Shown here piece by piece: positions 23,498-34,256 of a stretch of 64,000 bases of DNA (its first letter is position 1; each line of letters begins with the position of its first letter). Where the stretch lies: contig NZ_CP038033.1 in assembly GCF_004421105.1 (NCBI RefSeq), forward strand, positions 2,251,659 to 2,315,658, given 5' to 3'. The notes under the pieces were generated by a model. The model was not told the origin of the DNA. It did no database searches and saw nothing but the letters and a program-made list of their open reading frames with translations. Position numbers and translations under genes: made by a program. This DNA is from Nitrosococcus wardiae. Lineage in GTDB: Bacteria > Pseudomonadota > Gammaproteobacteria > Nitrosococcales > Nitrosococcaceae.

Positions 23498-24280
23498 TTA
23501 GGCGCCTTGGCCCTGGAACAGCATCAACGCGCCATCCACGACTAAGGTCGTGCCGTGGATATAACGGGCATCCTCGGAGGCGAGAAATACCGCCGCTTTG
23601 GCAATTTCCTCGGGTTCGGCGGCACGTTTCATCGGAATCGACTGAACCTGCTGCTCCCGCACCTTGGGATCGTCCATGGCCTGCTGGTTAAAGGGAGTTA
23701 ACACCATGCCCGGCGCAATGTTATTGACATTGATGTTTTTCTCGGCCAGTTCCAAGGCCAGCGTGGTCGTGAGATTCTTGAGCCCTCCCTTAACCACATC
23801 ATAACCTGCTGCGCCGGCCCGTGGGATTTCCTGGTGAACACTGGTGATGTTGATGATCACGCCGTGCTTGTCCGTGCCTTCCAATCCGCGGATGAACTGC
23901 TGGCAACAGAAGAAGGGCCCGTAGAGATTGGTTTTGAGTTCATTGTCCCAATCCTCAATGGGCATGTCCTTCACGTACTGACCAGTGGAATCGATGCCGG
24001 CGTTGTTCACCAGGATAGTGGGCGTGTCCAGTTGCTCTCGCGTGATTTGAAAAAGCTGGGCGACCTGGTCCGGGTCCCGCTGGTCGAATTGAACCACCAC
24101 CGCCCGGCGTCCCGCCTGCTCGACGGCTTGCCGGGTGTGCTCGGCACCTTGCTGGTCATGGAGGTAGGTCACCATGACATCTGCGCCTTCTTGGGCAAAG
24201 GCCATCGCGGTGGCTTGACCGATGCCGGAGTCGGAGCCGGTGACCACCGCAGTCTGATTTCTAAGTCGCTGATTTCTCAT
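23498..24280 (-). CDS. Short-chain dehydrogenase/reductase (glucose 1-dehydrogenase-like)
   Basis: A 260-residue classical SDR that oxidises or reduces an alcohol or carbonyl group with NAD(P). Rossmann motif TGSDSGIGQA (about residue 15), NNAG (about 92), catalytic Ser in NITSVHQE (about 145) and the YxxxK pair in YDVVKGG (about 158-162). The tail IHGTTLVVDGALM is typical of family members annotated as glucose 1-dehydrogenase or 3-oxoacyl reductase. The substrate cannot be set from sequence. The start ATG 24280 has AGGAGAAC upstream. The gene is complete, although its 3' end lies against amidohydrolase debris. Confidence 0.9.
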   Translation of the reverse strand: MRNQRLRNQTAVVTGSDSGIGQATAMAFAQEGADVMVTYLHDQQGAEHTRQAVEQAGRRAVVVQFDQRDPDQVAQLFQITREQLDTPTILVNNAGIDSTGQYVKDMPIEDWDNELKTNLYGPFFCCQQFIRGLEGTDKHGVIINITSVHQEIPRAGAAGYDVVKGGLKNLTTTLALELAEKNINVNNIAPGMVLTPFNQQAMDDPKVREQQVQSIPMKRAAEPEEIAKAAVFLASEDARYIHGTTLVVDGALMLFQGQGA

Positions 24281-24856
24281 GACCTGTTCTCCTCACGAGG
24301 GCCTCAAGGGGAGTAATGACATATGCAGTGCAGCAAGAAACGCATGGTTCAGGCTGTCTCCAATTTGGAGATCAATTAGTAGAGAGTTAAGCACTTTCCC
24401 CTGTGAAGTCAATTTCCACCTCATCATGGGGTGAACATGTGCCTTTTATAGTGAGAACAGGTATATGAGAATAGGTGGTTTAGTGGACAATGACTTGTAT
24501 ATCGAATGACGTAAATATTACAAATGCATTTGCAGCTATTGCAACAAGTACATACTAGCGACTGCCATAGATGCTCCTAATAAACCCATTAGACAGGCGA
24601 TGCGACTGTCTATGCCAAGGGAGCAGGCTTTGAACAGACTCACTTGGCATATGCCTTGCTATTTTTGCTAGGTAAGGACCCATAAAGGCAATACCTCGGT
24701 AGAGCCAAAGTGGGTGCTAGCCCATAGAGGGCATATCAGCCTATGCGCATCCTATCCGCGCTCCTCTGCAAAGGGAAAAGTAATTGGCGGCCACGCGCTA
24801 TCTTCAGTCTAAGCGGGCCATGCACTTAACCCCATTGACTCAATTAAGGAGAAGAG
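24281..24856. other. Long intergenic region, no gene recognised
   Basis: About 575 bases. A 30-codon plus-strand frame near 24592-24681 (ending LLFLLGKDP) is protein-like but unidentified and has no start. AAGGAG at 24846-24851 is the likely former ribosome site of the SYLF gene. Confidence 0.35.
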
Positions 24857-25554
24857 AGTAAGAATACTAAAATTACTCTATTGACAGCCGCTGGTTTTTT
24901 CGCCGTCATATCAATAATTCTTCCACTCAGTACTGCGCAAGCTGCCGAATCCGTTGAGGAGAGGACCGAACAACTGGCAGAAGCCCAAGAGACGGTTAAT
25001 GAGGCGGCCAAAGTTGTGCAGCAAATGAAATCCGATCCCGACTTAGTGCAGCAGATGAGAACGGCGAAAGGCATTTTTATCGTACCCAATTATGGAAGGG
25101 CCGCACTAGGCGTGGGGGGGGGGCAGGTGGTGAAGGGGTATTGCTCACACACCGTAATGGCCAATGGAGCAGCCCCATGTTCTATAATCTTGCCGCTATC
25201 AGCGCTGGAGCTGAGGCCGGTATTGAAGCGGGGCAGATTGCCATGCTCCTGATGACTGAGAAAGCCGTAGAGAGTTTTATGACCAATAATAACTTCTCTC
25301 TGAATGCTGACGCCGGGTTCACTATCATCGACTCTTCGGCACGTGCCCAAGGTTCCTTAGGTAAAGGCGATATCATTATCTGGTCTGATACCGAAGGCCT
25401 CTTTGCCGATCTCGCTATCAACGTGGAGGATATTGTCTGGGATGATGAAGAAAACGCCGCCTATTACGGCACCACAACAGTATCCCCGGCAGCCGTTGCT
25501 AAAGGCGAGATAAAAGCCAGCCAGGATGAAACGATTCATAATGTCCTGCCCTAA
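24857..25554 (+). pseudogene. SYLF/Ysc84-family protein gene, frameshifted and without a start codon
   Basis: Reading from 24857, the triplet where ATG would be expected is AGT, five bases after AAGGAG. The frame then gives KNTKITLLTAAGFFAVISI and a signal cleavage site AQA-AES, followed by RTAKGIFIVPNYGRAALGVG. A G10 run (25114-25123) breaks the frame; with eight Gs it would read GVGGAGGEGVLLTHRNGQW and continue in the frame that ends at 25554 (FYNLAAISAGAEAGIEAGQI, MLLMTEKAVESF, DAGFTIIDSSARAQG). SYLF proteins bind lipids and here would be periplasmic. A TTG at 24881 could start a shortened product. Two lesions argue for a pseudogene, but a G-run can also be a switch or an assembly error. 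Confidence 0.8.
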
Positions 25555-25755
25555 ATTTTACTCCCCTTGAACGGCGGATAACTTTTTTCTTGTTTAAGAA
25601 GGGGCGGTGGAAAGCATATCCCTTTTCCTCTGCCCACTTCGCCTTCCCTGGCTAAAGTATTCTAGAGGGAGGGCGTTTTCCTTGGCTAAGGGATGATCCG
25701 GGAGCAGAATGGACACCGGCACGTTCTCCATGAACGGCCGTGCATATTGGGCCAA

Positions 25756-26178
25756 TTACAGTAAACGCCGCAAGCAGCCCAAATAGGCCTCTTCCGAGGG
25801 GGGCCTACCGGTATCCTGGGCATCCCAGAGGGTTTGAGCTAGACATTCCATCATCCGATGCTCTGTCTGATGGAGATCGGGGAAGCGGGAGGCTAGGGTT
25901 TGGTAGATGCCCCGAATTCCAGGGGGACGATCCACGTTGATTTGCTCCTGGATCGAGATATGTAACGCCATGTGCAGAAAAGGATTTTCTTGCCCGTTTT
26001 GACCGGAAAACTCTTGCTCCAAGGATTCTTTGCGGTCTAGCAAGGGATAATACTCAGGATGCTGGTCGATGACCTGTCCAATGATGGCTTCCAAGGGAGA
26101 AAGGGGTTCTTGCGCGCGCTGCTTTTCCCGCACTGCGAGGAAGATTTGCCGCATTTGTTGCCGGTCTTGACTGTACAT
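25756..26178 (-). CDS. DUF1841 family protein
   Basis: A 140-residue soluble protein: RQQMRQIFLAVREKQRAQEP, IGQVIDQHPEYYPLL, NPFLHMALHISIQEQ, IRGIYQTLASRF and the HRMMECLAQTLWDAQ stretch are the conserved blocks of DUF1841. The function is unknown. It begins 3 bases after the stop of nth and is thus the last gene of the metG-rnf-nth series, where gammaproteobacterial homologues often lie. Confidence 0.85.
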   Translation of the reverse strand: MYSQDRQQMRQIFLAVREKQRAQEPLSPLEAIIGQVIDQHPEYYPLLDRKESLEQEFSGQNGQENPFLHMALHISIQEQINVDRPPGIRGIYQTLASRFPDLHQTEHRMMECLAQTLWDAQDTGRPPSEEAYLGCLRRLL

Positions 26179-26181
26179 GAT

Positions 26182-26853
26182 TTAGCTCGCTGTTTTTTTT
26201 AATCCACGGGATTCTGCTGTGGCTATCTTTTGATAATAGTCACAAAGGTCGCTGATTAAACAGTCTTGGCAGTGGGGATTGCGGGCGGTGCACACGTAGC
26301 GGCCATGGAGAATGAGCCAATGGTGGGCGTCGTGCTTAAATTCATCCGGAACTACGTGGGTCAGCATGTCCTCTACCTGGCGCGGCGTTTTACCCGGGGC
26401 CAAACCGATGCGGTTGGCCACTCGGAAAATATGGGTATCGACGGCAATAACGGGTTGGCCAAAAGCAGTGTTAAGCATGACATTGGCGGTCTTTCGTCCC
26501 ACCCCGGGTAGGGCTTCTAAAGCGGCTCGTTCATTAGGCACTTGGCCACCATGCCGCTCTAGCAGAAGATGGCAGGTCTGGAGGATATTCTTCGCTTTGC
26601 TATTGAATAGGCCAATGGTCTTGATGTAACCCTTTAGTCCTTCTTCTCCCAGATCTAGGATGGCCTGGGGAGTATTGGCTACCGGAAAAAGCTTGGCGGT
26701 GGCTTTATTGACTCCTTTGTCAGTGGCTTGGGCGGACAAGATGACGGCAACGAGAAGTTCAAAGGGGGTGTGATGCTTCAGTTCCGTAGTGGGCTTAGGG
26801 TTGGCCGCCTGGAAGCGGGAGAATATTTCATGAATTTCTTCGCTATTTTTCAT
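26182..26853 (-). CDS. nth: Endonuclease III, DNA glycosylase/AP lyase
   Basis: Removes oxidised pyrimidines and cleaves the abasic strand. 223 residues with HhH-GPD LPGVGRKTANVMLN (catalytic Lys in GRKTAN), Asp in AVDTHIFRVANR, and a C-terminal 4Fe-4S cluster loop CTARNPHCQDCLISDLC (C-x6-C-x2-C-x5-C). Complete. It sits 15 bases after rnfE, the same arrangement as in E. coli rsxE-nth, so it is cotranscribed with the Rnf genes. Confidence 0.97.
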   Translation of the reverse strand: MKNSEEIHEIFSRFQAANPKPTTELKHHTPFELLVAVILSAQATDKGVNKATAKLFPVANTPQAILDLGEEGLKGYIKTIGLFNSKAKNILQTCHLLLERHGGQVPNERAALEALPGVGRKTANVMLNTAFGQPVIAVDTHIFRVANRIGLAPGKTPRQVEDMLTHVVPDEFKHDAHHWLILHGRYVCTARNPHCQDCLISDLCDYYQKIATAESRGLKKTAS

Positions 26854-26868
26854 GGCAGGAATGGTTTT

Positions 26869-27576
26869 TCAAATGCGCTCGGGCAAGATACCTGCGGGTT
26901 TGGCGGCACGGCTTTTTCGGGCTGCCGCCCGTTGCGCAAGCCGGTGGTCAATGACATTTTTCAGGGCGATCAAAAGCCCGAGGCCGATAAAAGCGCCCGG
27001 TGGCAGCACGGCCATGAGAAAGCCCCGGTAATCTTCTATGAGGGTCAATTTCAAATCGCGGGCGGCTTCACCAAACATGAGATGGGCCTGGTCCAGCAAG
27101 GTTCCTTGGCCCAGGGCTTCCCGTAGGCCACCCAAGAGCACCAGCACTAGGGTAAAACCTAGGCCCATCATGAGGCCGTCGGCAAAAGCCGGCCCCACTT
27201 TTTGCCGGGAGGCAAAGGCTTCGGCGCGGCCAATAATCGCGCAATTAGTGACAATCAGCGGGATAAAAATGCCCAGAACTTTATATAAATCATAAAAATA
27301 GGCATTCATTAACAGTTCGATGGTGGTCACAATGGAGGCGATAATCAGCACGAACACCGGTAGGCGCACTTCCGTGGGAACCCAGTGGCGGATAAGGGCC
27401 ACCAGGCTGTTGGAGGCCACTAAAGTTAACAAGGTGGCCAGCCCCAGACCCAGGCCGTTGATCACCGTTCCGGTGACCGCCAGCAGGGGACAGAGTCCCA
27501 GTAATTGCACCAACGCGACATTATTGTTCCATAGTCCTTCTTGGCTGATCTGACCGTAGCTAACGGGGGCTGCCAT
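26869..27576 (-). CDS. rnfE: Rnf/Rsx electron transport complex subunit E
   Basis: Integral membrane subunit of the ion-pumping ferredoxin:NAD oxidoreductase. 235 residues with six hydrophobic segments. Family motifs: [20 protein letters not shown] near the N-terminus, [34 protein letters not shown] (the conserved membrane Cys that binds iron with RnfA), and the [14 protein letters not shown] helix. The C-terminus is Arg/Lys-rich. It overlaps the end of rnfG by 17 bases. Confidence 0.95.
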   Translation of the reverse strand: MAAPVSYGQISQEGLWNNNVALVQLLGLCPLLAVTGTVINGLGLGLATLLTLVASNSLVALIRHWVPTEVRLPVFVLIIASIVTTIELLMNAYFYDLYKVLGIFIPLIVTNCAIIGRAEAFASRQKVGPAFADGLMMGLGFTLVLVLLGGLREALGQGTLLDQAHLMFGEAARDLKLTLIEDYRGFLMAVLPPGAFIGLGLLIALKNVIDHRLAQRAAARKSRAAKPAGILPERI

Positions 27577-28204
27577 GGAAGTGTTCCTCCTCTTTGGAAA
27601 AGAGCCTATGCCGATGATTTTCGAAATACTTCAAGGTATTGCGGACTGCTTTGACGATGGCCCGGGGAGTGACGGTGGCTCCGGTAAACTGATCGAAGGT
27701 GCCACCGTCTCGCTTGACTTGCCACTTGGATTCAGGGGGATTGCCGAGGGAGCGGTTCCTAAAACCCAAGATCCACTCAGACTTTCCTTCCTCGATCTCA
27801 TCCCCCAGCCCAGGGGTTTCCTTATGGGAGAGGACCCTTACCCCCGCCAGGCTGCCGTCGTAGTGGATTCCCACCAGCAGCTTAATCGCCCCATTATAAC
27901 CCTCCGGCGCTACGGGCGTGAGGATCACCGCCACCGGTTGGCTATCCCGGCGGGCCCGGTAAGCCAGTATGGGATTTTCCGTTCCCAGCAGGGGGTCGCT
28001 CACTTGGAGCGTGTCTTCTAGAATAGGGTTATTGTAAGTCGTACTAGGCAAGACTGCCTCAATGGCCTGCCGTAAGGCTGCCCGTTCATTGGCTGCAATC
28101 TGTTCTCGGGTCAGGGCTTCGGTGATGGCCACGATGCCGGTCCCCACTACCCCAAAGAGGCCGAGCAGCAAGCCGACTCGGAGCATTGGGCGATTCCCCA
28201 TCAC
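27560..28204 (-). CDS. rnfG: Rnf/Rsx electron transport complex subunit G
   Basis: A 214-residue subunit with an N-terminal helix ([20 protein letters not shown]) and a periplasmic FMN-binding domain. The covalent flavinylation motif [14 protein letters not shown] near residue 173 has the Thr that carries [18 protein letters not shown] is a conserved block. It overlaps rnfD by 4 bases (ATGA type), so translation is coupled. Confidence 0.95.
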   Translation of the reverse strand: MMGNRPMLRVGLLLGLFGVVGTGIVAITEALTREQIAANERAALRQAIEAVLPSTTYNNPILEDTLQVSDPLLGTENPILAYRARRDSQPVAVILTPVAPEGYNGAIKLLVGIHYDGSLAGVRVLSHKETPGLGDEIEEGKSEWILGFRNRSLGNPPESKWQVKRDGGTFDQFTGATVTPRAIVKAVRNTLKYFENHRHRLFSKEEEHFHGSPR

Positions 28205-29238
28205 GGGCGCCGGTTTTGGCCAAAAACCCGCGGCGGGGTGTAATAGTCAATGAGGGGAACCGCCATATTCATGAGCAGGACGGCAAAGGCCACGCCATCC
28301 GGGTAACCTCCCCAAGTGCGAATGATATAAGTCAGGCAGCCGATTCCGACCCCATAAAGCAAACGGCCCCGGGGTGTAGCCGCGGCGGTGACCGGATCGG
28401 TGGCAATGAAAAAGGCCCCCAGCAGGGTACCGCCACTGACAAAGTGGAGCAGGGCGGAGGGATGGGTGGTGGGATCCAGCCATTGGAAAAGCAAGGCCAG
28501 GGTCAGCAAGCTGCCCACCATGGCAAAGGGAATATGCCAACTGATCACCCGTTTATAGAGAAGCCACAGGCCTCCCAGGAGGAACCCCATATTGATCCAC
28601 TCCCAACCCTTGCCTCCCAGCGTACCAAATAGGGGGTGGGTGCGGATTTCCGCCATGGGTTGACCTAGCCCCAATTGGGTTTTGGTATAGTCCAAGGGGG
28701 TTGCTCCTGAAAGGGCATCGATTGCTATTCCTTGAACAGAGGTACCGGTGAATACCCAGGTTAGACTCTCTTTCAGACTTAAAGGTTGGGCAGCCAGCTC
28801 CTGCACCGGTAGCCAGGTGGTCATTTCCTTGGGAAAGGAAATCAGCAATAGTACATAGCCGACCATGGCGGGATTGAAGGGGTTGTAGCCCAGACCTCCA
28901 TAGAGATGCTTGGCAAAAATAAGGGCAAACGCAGTGCCGACGACGGGCACCCACCAGGAATTCAGGGGGGGGAGGCAAAGAGCGAGCAGAACGGCCGTCA
29001 CCACCGCGCTGCCATCGGTCAAAAAGGGGGTGAGGGGTTGCTGCCGGGTGATTAACATGAGCGCTTCGGTAGCCAAAGCAGCAATGACGGCAAGGGCGAT
29101 ATTGATGAGGACTCCATAACCGAAATACCCCACATAGAGGGCAATGGCCGGCACCAGGGCATAAATCACCTGGAACATGAGCTGGGAAATGCCCTTTCCC
29201 TGATGGAGATGGGGGGAGCTGAAAAATTGAAACGGCAT
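28201..29238 (-). CDS. rnfD: Rnf/Rsx electron transport complex subunit D
   Basis: A 345-residue membrane subunit, NqrB-like, with about nine hydrophobic segments. The FMN attachment motif ALSGATPLDYTK (Thr in SGAT, about residue 188) is intact, as are GGLGYNPFNPAMVGYVLL and SGGTLLGAFFIATDPVT. It carries electrons and helps to form the ion path. The gap to rnfC is 34 bases. Confidence 0.95.
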   Translation of the reverse strand: MPFQFFSSPHLHQGKGISQLMFQVIYALVPAIALYVGYFGYGVLINIALAVIAALATEALMLITRQQPLTPFLTDGSAVVTAVLLALCLPPLNSWWVPVVGTAFALIFAKHLYGGLGYNPFNPAMVGYVLLLISFPKEMTTWLPVQELAAQPLSLKESLTWVFTGTSVQGIAIDALSGATPLDYTKTQLGLGQPMAEIRTHPLFGTLGGKGWEWINMGFLLGGLWLLYKRVISWHIPFAMVGSLLTLALLFQWLDPTTHPSALLHFVSGGTLLGAFFIATDPVTAAATPRGRLLYGVGIGCLTYIIRTWGGYPDGVAFAVLLMNMAVPLIDYYTPPRVFGQNRRP

Positions 29239-29272
29239 GGGTGAATATTGGTATTCTGGGATATCAGTGGCC

Positions 29273-30820
29273 CTATTGAGAGGGAGGCGTTTCGTCTATC
29301 GTTTTTTTCTGGGCGGTGCGTTTGGCCCGGGCCCGTTCTACTGCGGCTTGAATGGCCGCCTGCTTGTCTGTCTTACTGGCCGAAGGGGCCACAGCGGCTT
29401 TTTTGGCTTGCTGCCGGGCTGCCCTTTCTTGTTGTTCCCGTTCCCGCCGTTGGCGCCGAAACTCATACCGCTGGCGGGCCAAATCAGCTTTTTCCCGCTC
29501 CTGTTCTTGGGCCCAGATTTCACTTTTGGCGTAACGATAATAATGAACTAAGGGAATGTGGCTTGGGCAAACATAGTCACAACAGCCACATTCAATACAA
29601 TCAAAAAGATGGTAATCCTGTAGTTTATCCAATTCTTTGGCCCGAGCATGCCAGTAGAGCTGTTGGGGCAGGAGCTGCACCGGGCAAACCTCCCCGCAAG
29701 CGCCACAACGAATGCAGGGCATCACCGGGGGTTGCCGGCTTCCTTCCTGAAGGCCCGCCAGCAGACAGTTGGTAGTTTTGATAACCGGCGCGGCGTCATG
29801 GTGGAGGGTGAAGCCCATCATGGGGCCGCCCATGATCAGGCGGTCGATGCAGTCAATCTCTGTATCACACTGGGTTAACAGATGGCGGATGGGGGTTCCC
29901 AACAGGACTTCTAGGTTGCGGGGGCGGGCCACGGCGCTGCCGGTGACGGTCACGATTCGGGAGATAAGGGGTTCCCCTAAGTTTATGGCTCGATGGACGG
30001 CCACTGCGGTGCCCACATTGTGGCAGACAACCCCGATATCGATGGGGAGACCGTTGCTCGGGACCTCCTGGCCGGTTAAGACCTTAATGAGCTGTTTCTC
30101 GCCTCCGGTGGGATAGCGGGTTGGAAGCGGCACGACCTCGATTCCCTCGGTCGCTGTGGCCGCCAAAGCGCGATAAGCGTCAGGCTTGTTGTCTTCAATG
30201 CCGATGAGGCAATGGCGGGCGTGGAGGGCATGGCCTATGACCCCAATCCCTTGGATAATCTCCTCGGCCCGCTCCCGCATGAGCAGGTCATCGCAGGTAA
30301 TATAAGGTTCGCACTCGGCGCCATTGAGAATCAGAGTCTCAACCCGGGGCTCGGGACCGGGATTGAGCTTGATAAAGGTGGGGAAACCCGCTCCCCCTAG
30401 CCCTACGATCCCCGCCTGGCGGATCAGGTTGCGCAACTGGCTAGGATTGAGTTGCCGGTAATTTTCCACCGGCTGGCGTTCGCCCCAGGCGTCCTCGCCA
30501 TCGGTTTCGATAACGATGCAAGGGGCGCTCAGACCGGAAGGATGGGGAATCGGCAAGTTGTCAATAGCCACCACTTGGCCGGAACTTGAGGCATGCACGG
30601 GGGCACTGAGGTAGCCCTGGGCGGTGGCAATGACTTGGCCCTTAAGCACCCGCTCACCGAGGTTAACCACTGGCTCCGCCGGTTCGCCAATGTGCTGTTG
30701 CAAAGGCAACACCAGTTGTTTTGGCAGCGCTGCTGGGGCAATCGGCGTTTGGGTAGAGGGGCTTTTGTGGTCAGGTAGTTTCAGGCCGCCAGGGAATGAC
30801 CAAAGCCGACGTTTTTTCAT
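29273..30820 (-). CDS. rnfC: Rnf/Rsx electron transport complex subunit C
   Basis: A 515-residue peripheral subunit that binds NADH and FMN. Seen: [14 protein letters not shown] (FMN/NADH site), [15 protein letters not shown], and two 4Fe-4S loops [12 protein letters not shown] (about 375) and [12 protein letters not shown] (about 415). The C-terminus (about 435-515) is a highly charged Arg/Glu/Ala helix, as in gammaproteobacterial RnfC/RsxC, where it is an interaction arm. Its start overlaps the rnfB stop by 4 bases. Confidence 0.95.
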   Translation of the reverse strand: MKKRRLWSFPGGLKLPDHKSPSTQTPIAPAALPKQLVLPLQQHIGEPAEPVVNLGERVLKGQVIATAQGYLSAPVHASSSGQVVAIDNLPIPHPSGLSAPCIVIETDGEDAWGERQPVENYRQLNPSQLRNLIRQAGIVGLGGAGFPTFIKLNPGPEPRVETLILNGAECEPYITCDDLLMRERAEEIIQGIGVIGHALHARHCLIGIEDNKPDAYRALAATATEGIEVVPLPTRYPTGGEKQLIKVLTGQEVPSNGLPIDIGVVCHNVGTAVAVHRAINLGEPLISRIVTVTGSAVARPRNLEVLLGTPIRHLLTQCDTEIDCIDRLIMGGPMMGFTLHHDAAPVIKTTNCLLAGLQEGSRQPPVMPCIRCGACGEVCPVQLLPQQLYWHARAKELDKLQDYHLFDCIECGCCDYVCPSHIPLVHYYRYAKSEIWAQEQEREKADLARQRYEFRRQRREREQQERAARQQAKKAAVAPSASKTDKQAAIQAAVERARAKRTAQKKTIDETPPSQ

Positions 30821-31446
30821 GAAGCCTTTTCTCCCTGAAAGTCGCTAACTTCAGGCAAAAGAGGTTTATTCGCCTCTACCTTTTGCTGTTGGAGGGCAAT
30901 GGGTAATGGCGGTTCTGTGACCTCCGGAAATGGCCACTTCCAGGTGGCTAGCTCAGGGGTGAGGGGAACCATCTCAATACAGTCCACCGGGCAGGGGGCG
31001 ACGCACAGCTCACAGCCCGTGCATTCAGCCGCGATCACGGTATGGAGTTGCTTGGCCGCGCCGAGGATGGCATCCACCGGGCAAGCCTGGATGCAGAGGG
31101 TGCAGCCAATGCAGTGCTTTTCATCAATCACCGCCAGCGCTTTGGGTTTTTCTTCCTGCTCCGAATCCAGGGGTTTGGGATCGCGTCCTAATAAATCCGC
31201 TAGGGCGATGATGGTTGCCTCTCCTCCTGGAGGACAACGGTTGATATCCGCTTCCTCGGCGGCAATGGCTTGAGCATAGGGGCGGCAGCCGGGATAGCTG
31301 CACTGACCGCATTGGGTCTGGGGCAGGAGGGCGTCGATCTGATCTACTACCGGATCGCCATCCACTTTAAAGCGCAGGTTGGCATACCCCAAAAGGAGGC
31401 CAAACAGTGCCGCTAGCGCGGACAACGCCAAAATTGCAACCAGCAT
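30817..31446 (-). CDS. rnfB: Rnf/Rsx electron transport complex subunit B
   Basis: A 209-residue ferredoxin-like subunit. An N-terminal membrane helix ([18 protein letters not shown]) is followed by a 4Fe-4S domain with [13 protein letters not shown] and, after it, two ferredoxin loops: [16 protein letters not shown] and [18 protein letters not shown]. It accepts electrons from ferredoxin. It starts 4 bases after rnfA. Confidence 0.96.
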   Translation of the reverse strand: MLVAILALSALAALFGLLLGYANLRFKVDGDPVVDQIDALLPQTQCGQCSYPGCRPYAQAIAAEEADINRCPPGGEATIIALADLLGRDPKPLDSEQEEKPKALAVIDEKHCIGCTLCIQACPVDAILGAAKQLHTVIAAECTGCELCVAPCPVDCIEMVPLTPELATWKWPFPEVTEPPLPIALQQQKVEANKPLLPEVSDFQGEKAS

Positions 31447-31450
31447 GGGA

Positions 31451-32032
31451 TTATCCTTTGACCAGTCCGGAAAAGCCCATAAAGGCCATGGACATCAGCC
31501 CAGCGGTAATTAGTCCAATGGCCGGTCCCTGAAAGGGACGGGGCACTTCTGCTGCCGCAATTCGCTCCCGCAGGGCCGCAAATAAGACCAATACCAGGGA
31601 AAAACCCAGGGCGGCCCCAAAGCCATAGAGGGCTGAGGGCAAGAATCCCTGTTGATGCTGTATATTCAGCAAAGCCACTCCCAGCACTGCGCAGTTGGTG
31701 GTAATCAGGGGTAGAAAAATCCCTAATACCTGATATAAGAGCGGGCTGGTTTTATGGACCACCATTTCCGTAAATTGCACGACAAAGGCGATGGCGAGGA
31801 TAAAGGCGATGGTACGCAGATACTCAATCCCCAAGGGTGCCAATAGGTATTGATTGAGCAAATAGCTACATACGGAAGAGAGGGTGAGCACAAAAGTCGT
31901 GGCTAGCCCCATTCCTATCGCGGTCTCCAGTTTCCGGGAGACGCCCATAAAGGGGCAGAGACCTAAAAACTTCACCAGCACAAAATTATTGACCAGCACT
32001 GTGCTGACTAGAATCAAAGCATACTCGGTCAT
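31451..32032 (-). CDS. rnfA: Rnf/Rsx electron transport complex subunit A
   Basis: A 193-residue, six-helix membrane subunit. Motifs [20 protein letters not shown] and [17 protein letters not shown] hold the two conserved Cys that with RnfE form the intramembrane iron site. It is the first Rnf gene, 15 bases after metG, so metG and rnf may share a transcript. Confidence 0.96.
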   Translation of the reverse strand: MTEYALILVSTVLVNNFVLVKFLGLCPFMGVSRKLETAIGMGLATTFVLTLSSVCSYLLNQYLLAPLGIEYLRTIAFILAIAFVVQFTEMVVHKTSPLLYQVLGIFLPLITTNCAVLGVALLNIQHQQGFLPSALYGFGAALGFSLVLVLFAALRERIAAAEVPRPFQGPAIGLITAGLMSMAFMGFSGLVKG

Positions 32033-32047
32033 GGGAAGGCTTTAAGG

Positions 32048-34072
32048 CTATTTGACCCGCATTCCAGGCTGTGCACCTTCATCGGGATTGAGCAGGTAAA
32101 TTTCTTTACCTCCCGGGCCGGCTGCCAGGACCATGCCTTCGGAAACCCCAAAGCGCATTTTTCGTGGAGCCAAGTTAGCCACCATAATTGTGAGACGGCC
32201 GATTACGCTCTCCGGTGCGTAAGCGGCCTTGATTCCAGCAAAGACCTGGCGAGTTTCACCCCCCAAATCTAGCTCTAGGCGTAGGAGTTTATCGGCACCT
32301 TCCACCTGCTCTGCTTTAAGGATTCGGGCCACCCGCAGATCGAGTTTGGCAAAATCCTCAAACTGAATAATTTCCGCGATGGGATTTTCAGCTAAGGGGC
32401 CATTTGCTTGAGCAGGGCTTGCCTTTTTCTCCAGATGTTCTTTGGAATCCTCAACCATGGCATCGATCTTGGGTTTTTCCACACGGGTCATCAGGGGTTG
32501 AAAACGGTTAATGGTCTGACTGAGCAAAGGGGTGTTGGCATCGGACCAAGCTAGTGGGCGGCAATTGAGAAACTCTTCGGCTTTTTCTGCCATCATCGGC
32601 AAGACCGGTTTGAGATAGACCATTAACTGTCGGAAGAGGTTGAGGCCGAGGGTGCAAACCTGTTGGACTTCCTGCTCTCGCCCCGGCTCTTTGATGGCCA
32701 CCCAGGGCTGACGGTCGTCAATATAGCGGTTGGCCTGGTCGGCAAGTGCCATGATTTCTCGCATGGCGTGGCCAAATTCCCGATTTTCGTAGTATTGGGC
32801 CAAGCGGTCAGCGGCTGCTGCAAACTCCTGAAATAGCGTTTCCTTGAGCAACTGGTTTGCAAGGCGGCTGTGAAAGTGTTTATTAATAAAGCCCGCGCAA
32901 CGACTGGCAATATTCACCACCTTACCTACCAGATCGGCATTGACCCGAGCAGTGAAATCTTCGAAATTTAGGTCTAAATCCTCAATCCCGCTGCCTAGTT
33001 TGGCGGCAAAGTAATAACGCAGATACTCTGGGTCCAAATGGTTGAGATAAGTGCGCGCCTTGATAAAGGTTCCCCGGGATTTGGACATTTTCTGGCCATT
33101 GACCGTCAAAAAGCCATGGGCAAAGATGGCCGTGGGCAAACGAAAGTCAGCTCCATGAAGCATGGCGGGCCAGAATAAAGCATGGAAATAGAGGATATCC
33201 TTGCCAATGAAATGGTAAAGCTCGGCGATACTGTCTGGGGCCATAAAGGCGTCAAAATCAAGCCCATTGCGGTCGCACAGGTGCTTGAAGCTGGCCAGAT
33301 AGCCAATCGGCGCATCGAGCCAAACATAGAAATATTTGTCGGTGGCATCAGGGATCGGGAAGCCAAAGTAGGGGGCATCGCGGGAGATATCCCAGTCCTG
33401 CAGTCCGGCCTCAAACCACTCATTTAATTTGTTGGCCATTTCATGCTGAAGATGTCCTCCCTGGGTCCACGCCTTCAGCAAAGGTTCGAAGTCGTTAAGT
33501 TTGAAAAAATAATGCTCCGATTCCCGCTCTACCGGGGGCGTTCCCGAGAGCACCGAGATGGCATCTTTCAATTCAGTGGGGGTGTAGGTCGCCCCGCAGG
33601 CTTCACAACTATCGCCGTATTGATCGGGAGCCCCGCAGCGGGGACAGGTGCCGCGAATAAACCGATCCGGCAGGAACATCTCCTTGATGGGATCATAGGC
33701 CTGTCGAACGGTGCGGGTGGTGATATGTCCTCCATCCCGGTTACGAAGATAGATCGTTTCCGAGAGGGTGCGGTTTTCTGACGAGTGGGTACTGTAGTAG
33801 TTATCAAAGCTGATAGCAAAGTCGGTAAAGTCAGCCCGATGTTCCCGGCCACATTGTTCAATCAACGCCTCGGGAGTAATCCCCTCTTGTTGGGCCCGCA
33901 GCATAATAGGCGTGCCATGGGCATCGTCAGCGCAGACGTAATAACATTCATGGCCACGCATCCGCTGGAAGCGCGCCCAGATGTCAGTTTGGATGTACTC
34001 CACTAAGTGGCCAAGGTGGATTGGGCCATTGGCGTAAGGGAGAGCGCTGGTAACGAGTATCCTACGCGGCAT
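32048..34072 (-). CDS. metG: Methionyl-tRNA synthetase
   Basis: Charges tRNA-Met. 674 residues, dimeric long form. Class I HIGH motif [17 protein letters not shown] near residue 13, zinc knuckle [18 protein letters not shown] (about 145), KMSKS loop at [13 protein letters not shown] (about 330), and a C-terminal tRNA-binding EMAP-like domain (about 570-674: [20 protein letters not shown]). Divergent from apbC with 184 bases between, as in other gammaproteobacteria. Confidence 0.98.
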   Translation of the reverse strand: MPRRILVTSALPYANGPIHLGHLVEYIQTDIWARFQRMRGHECYYVCADDAHGTPIMLRAQQEGITPEALIEQCGREHRADFTDFAISFDNYYSTHSSENRTLSETIYLRNRDGGHITTRTVRQAYDPIKEMFLPDRFIRGTCPRCGAPDQYGDSCEACGATYTPTELKDAISVLSGTPPVERESEHYFFKLNDFEPLLKAWTQGGHLQHEMANKLNEWFEAGLQDWDISRDAPYFGFPIPDATDKYFYVWLDAPIGYLASFKHLCDRNGLDFDAFMAPDSIAELYHFIGKDILYFHALFWPAMLHGADFRLPTAIFAHGFLTVNGQKMSKSRGTFIKARTYLNHLDPEYLRYYFAAKLGSGIEDLDLNFEDFTARVNADLVGKVVNIASRCAGFINKHFHSRLANQLLKETLFQEFAAAADRLAQYYENREFGHAMREIMALADQANRYIDDRQPWVAIKEPGREQEVQQVCTLGLNLFRQLMVYLKPVLPMMAEKAEEFLNCRPLAWSDANTPLLSQTINRFQPLMTRVEKPKIDAMVEDSKEHLEKKASPAQANGPLAENPIAEIIQFEDFAKLDLRVARILKAEQVEGADKLLRLELDLGGETRQVFAGIKAAYAPESVIGRLTIMVANLAPRKMRFGVSEGMVLAAGPGGKEIYLLNPDEGAQPGMRVK

Positions 34073-34256
34073 AAATAAATTTAATGAGGGTTAAAAAACC
34101 CCATAAGGTACCAGTTTTACTCAGTCTACGCTATCACCCTGTGGATATGACGTCCAGGGAGTACTATAGTAAAATACTCAAGAATTCATCTATCCCTATC
34201 TATTTTGTCAATTAGGGATCTGCTATAAAAGCTAAAAGTGTTCTGGAGAATATATT

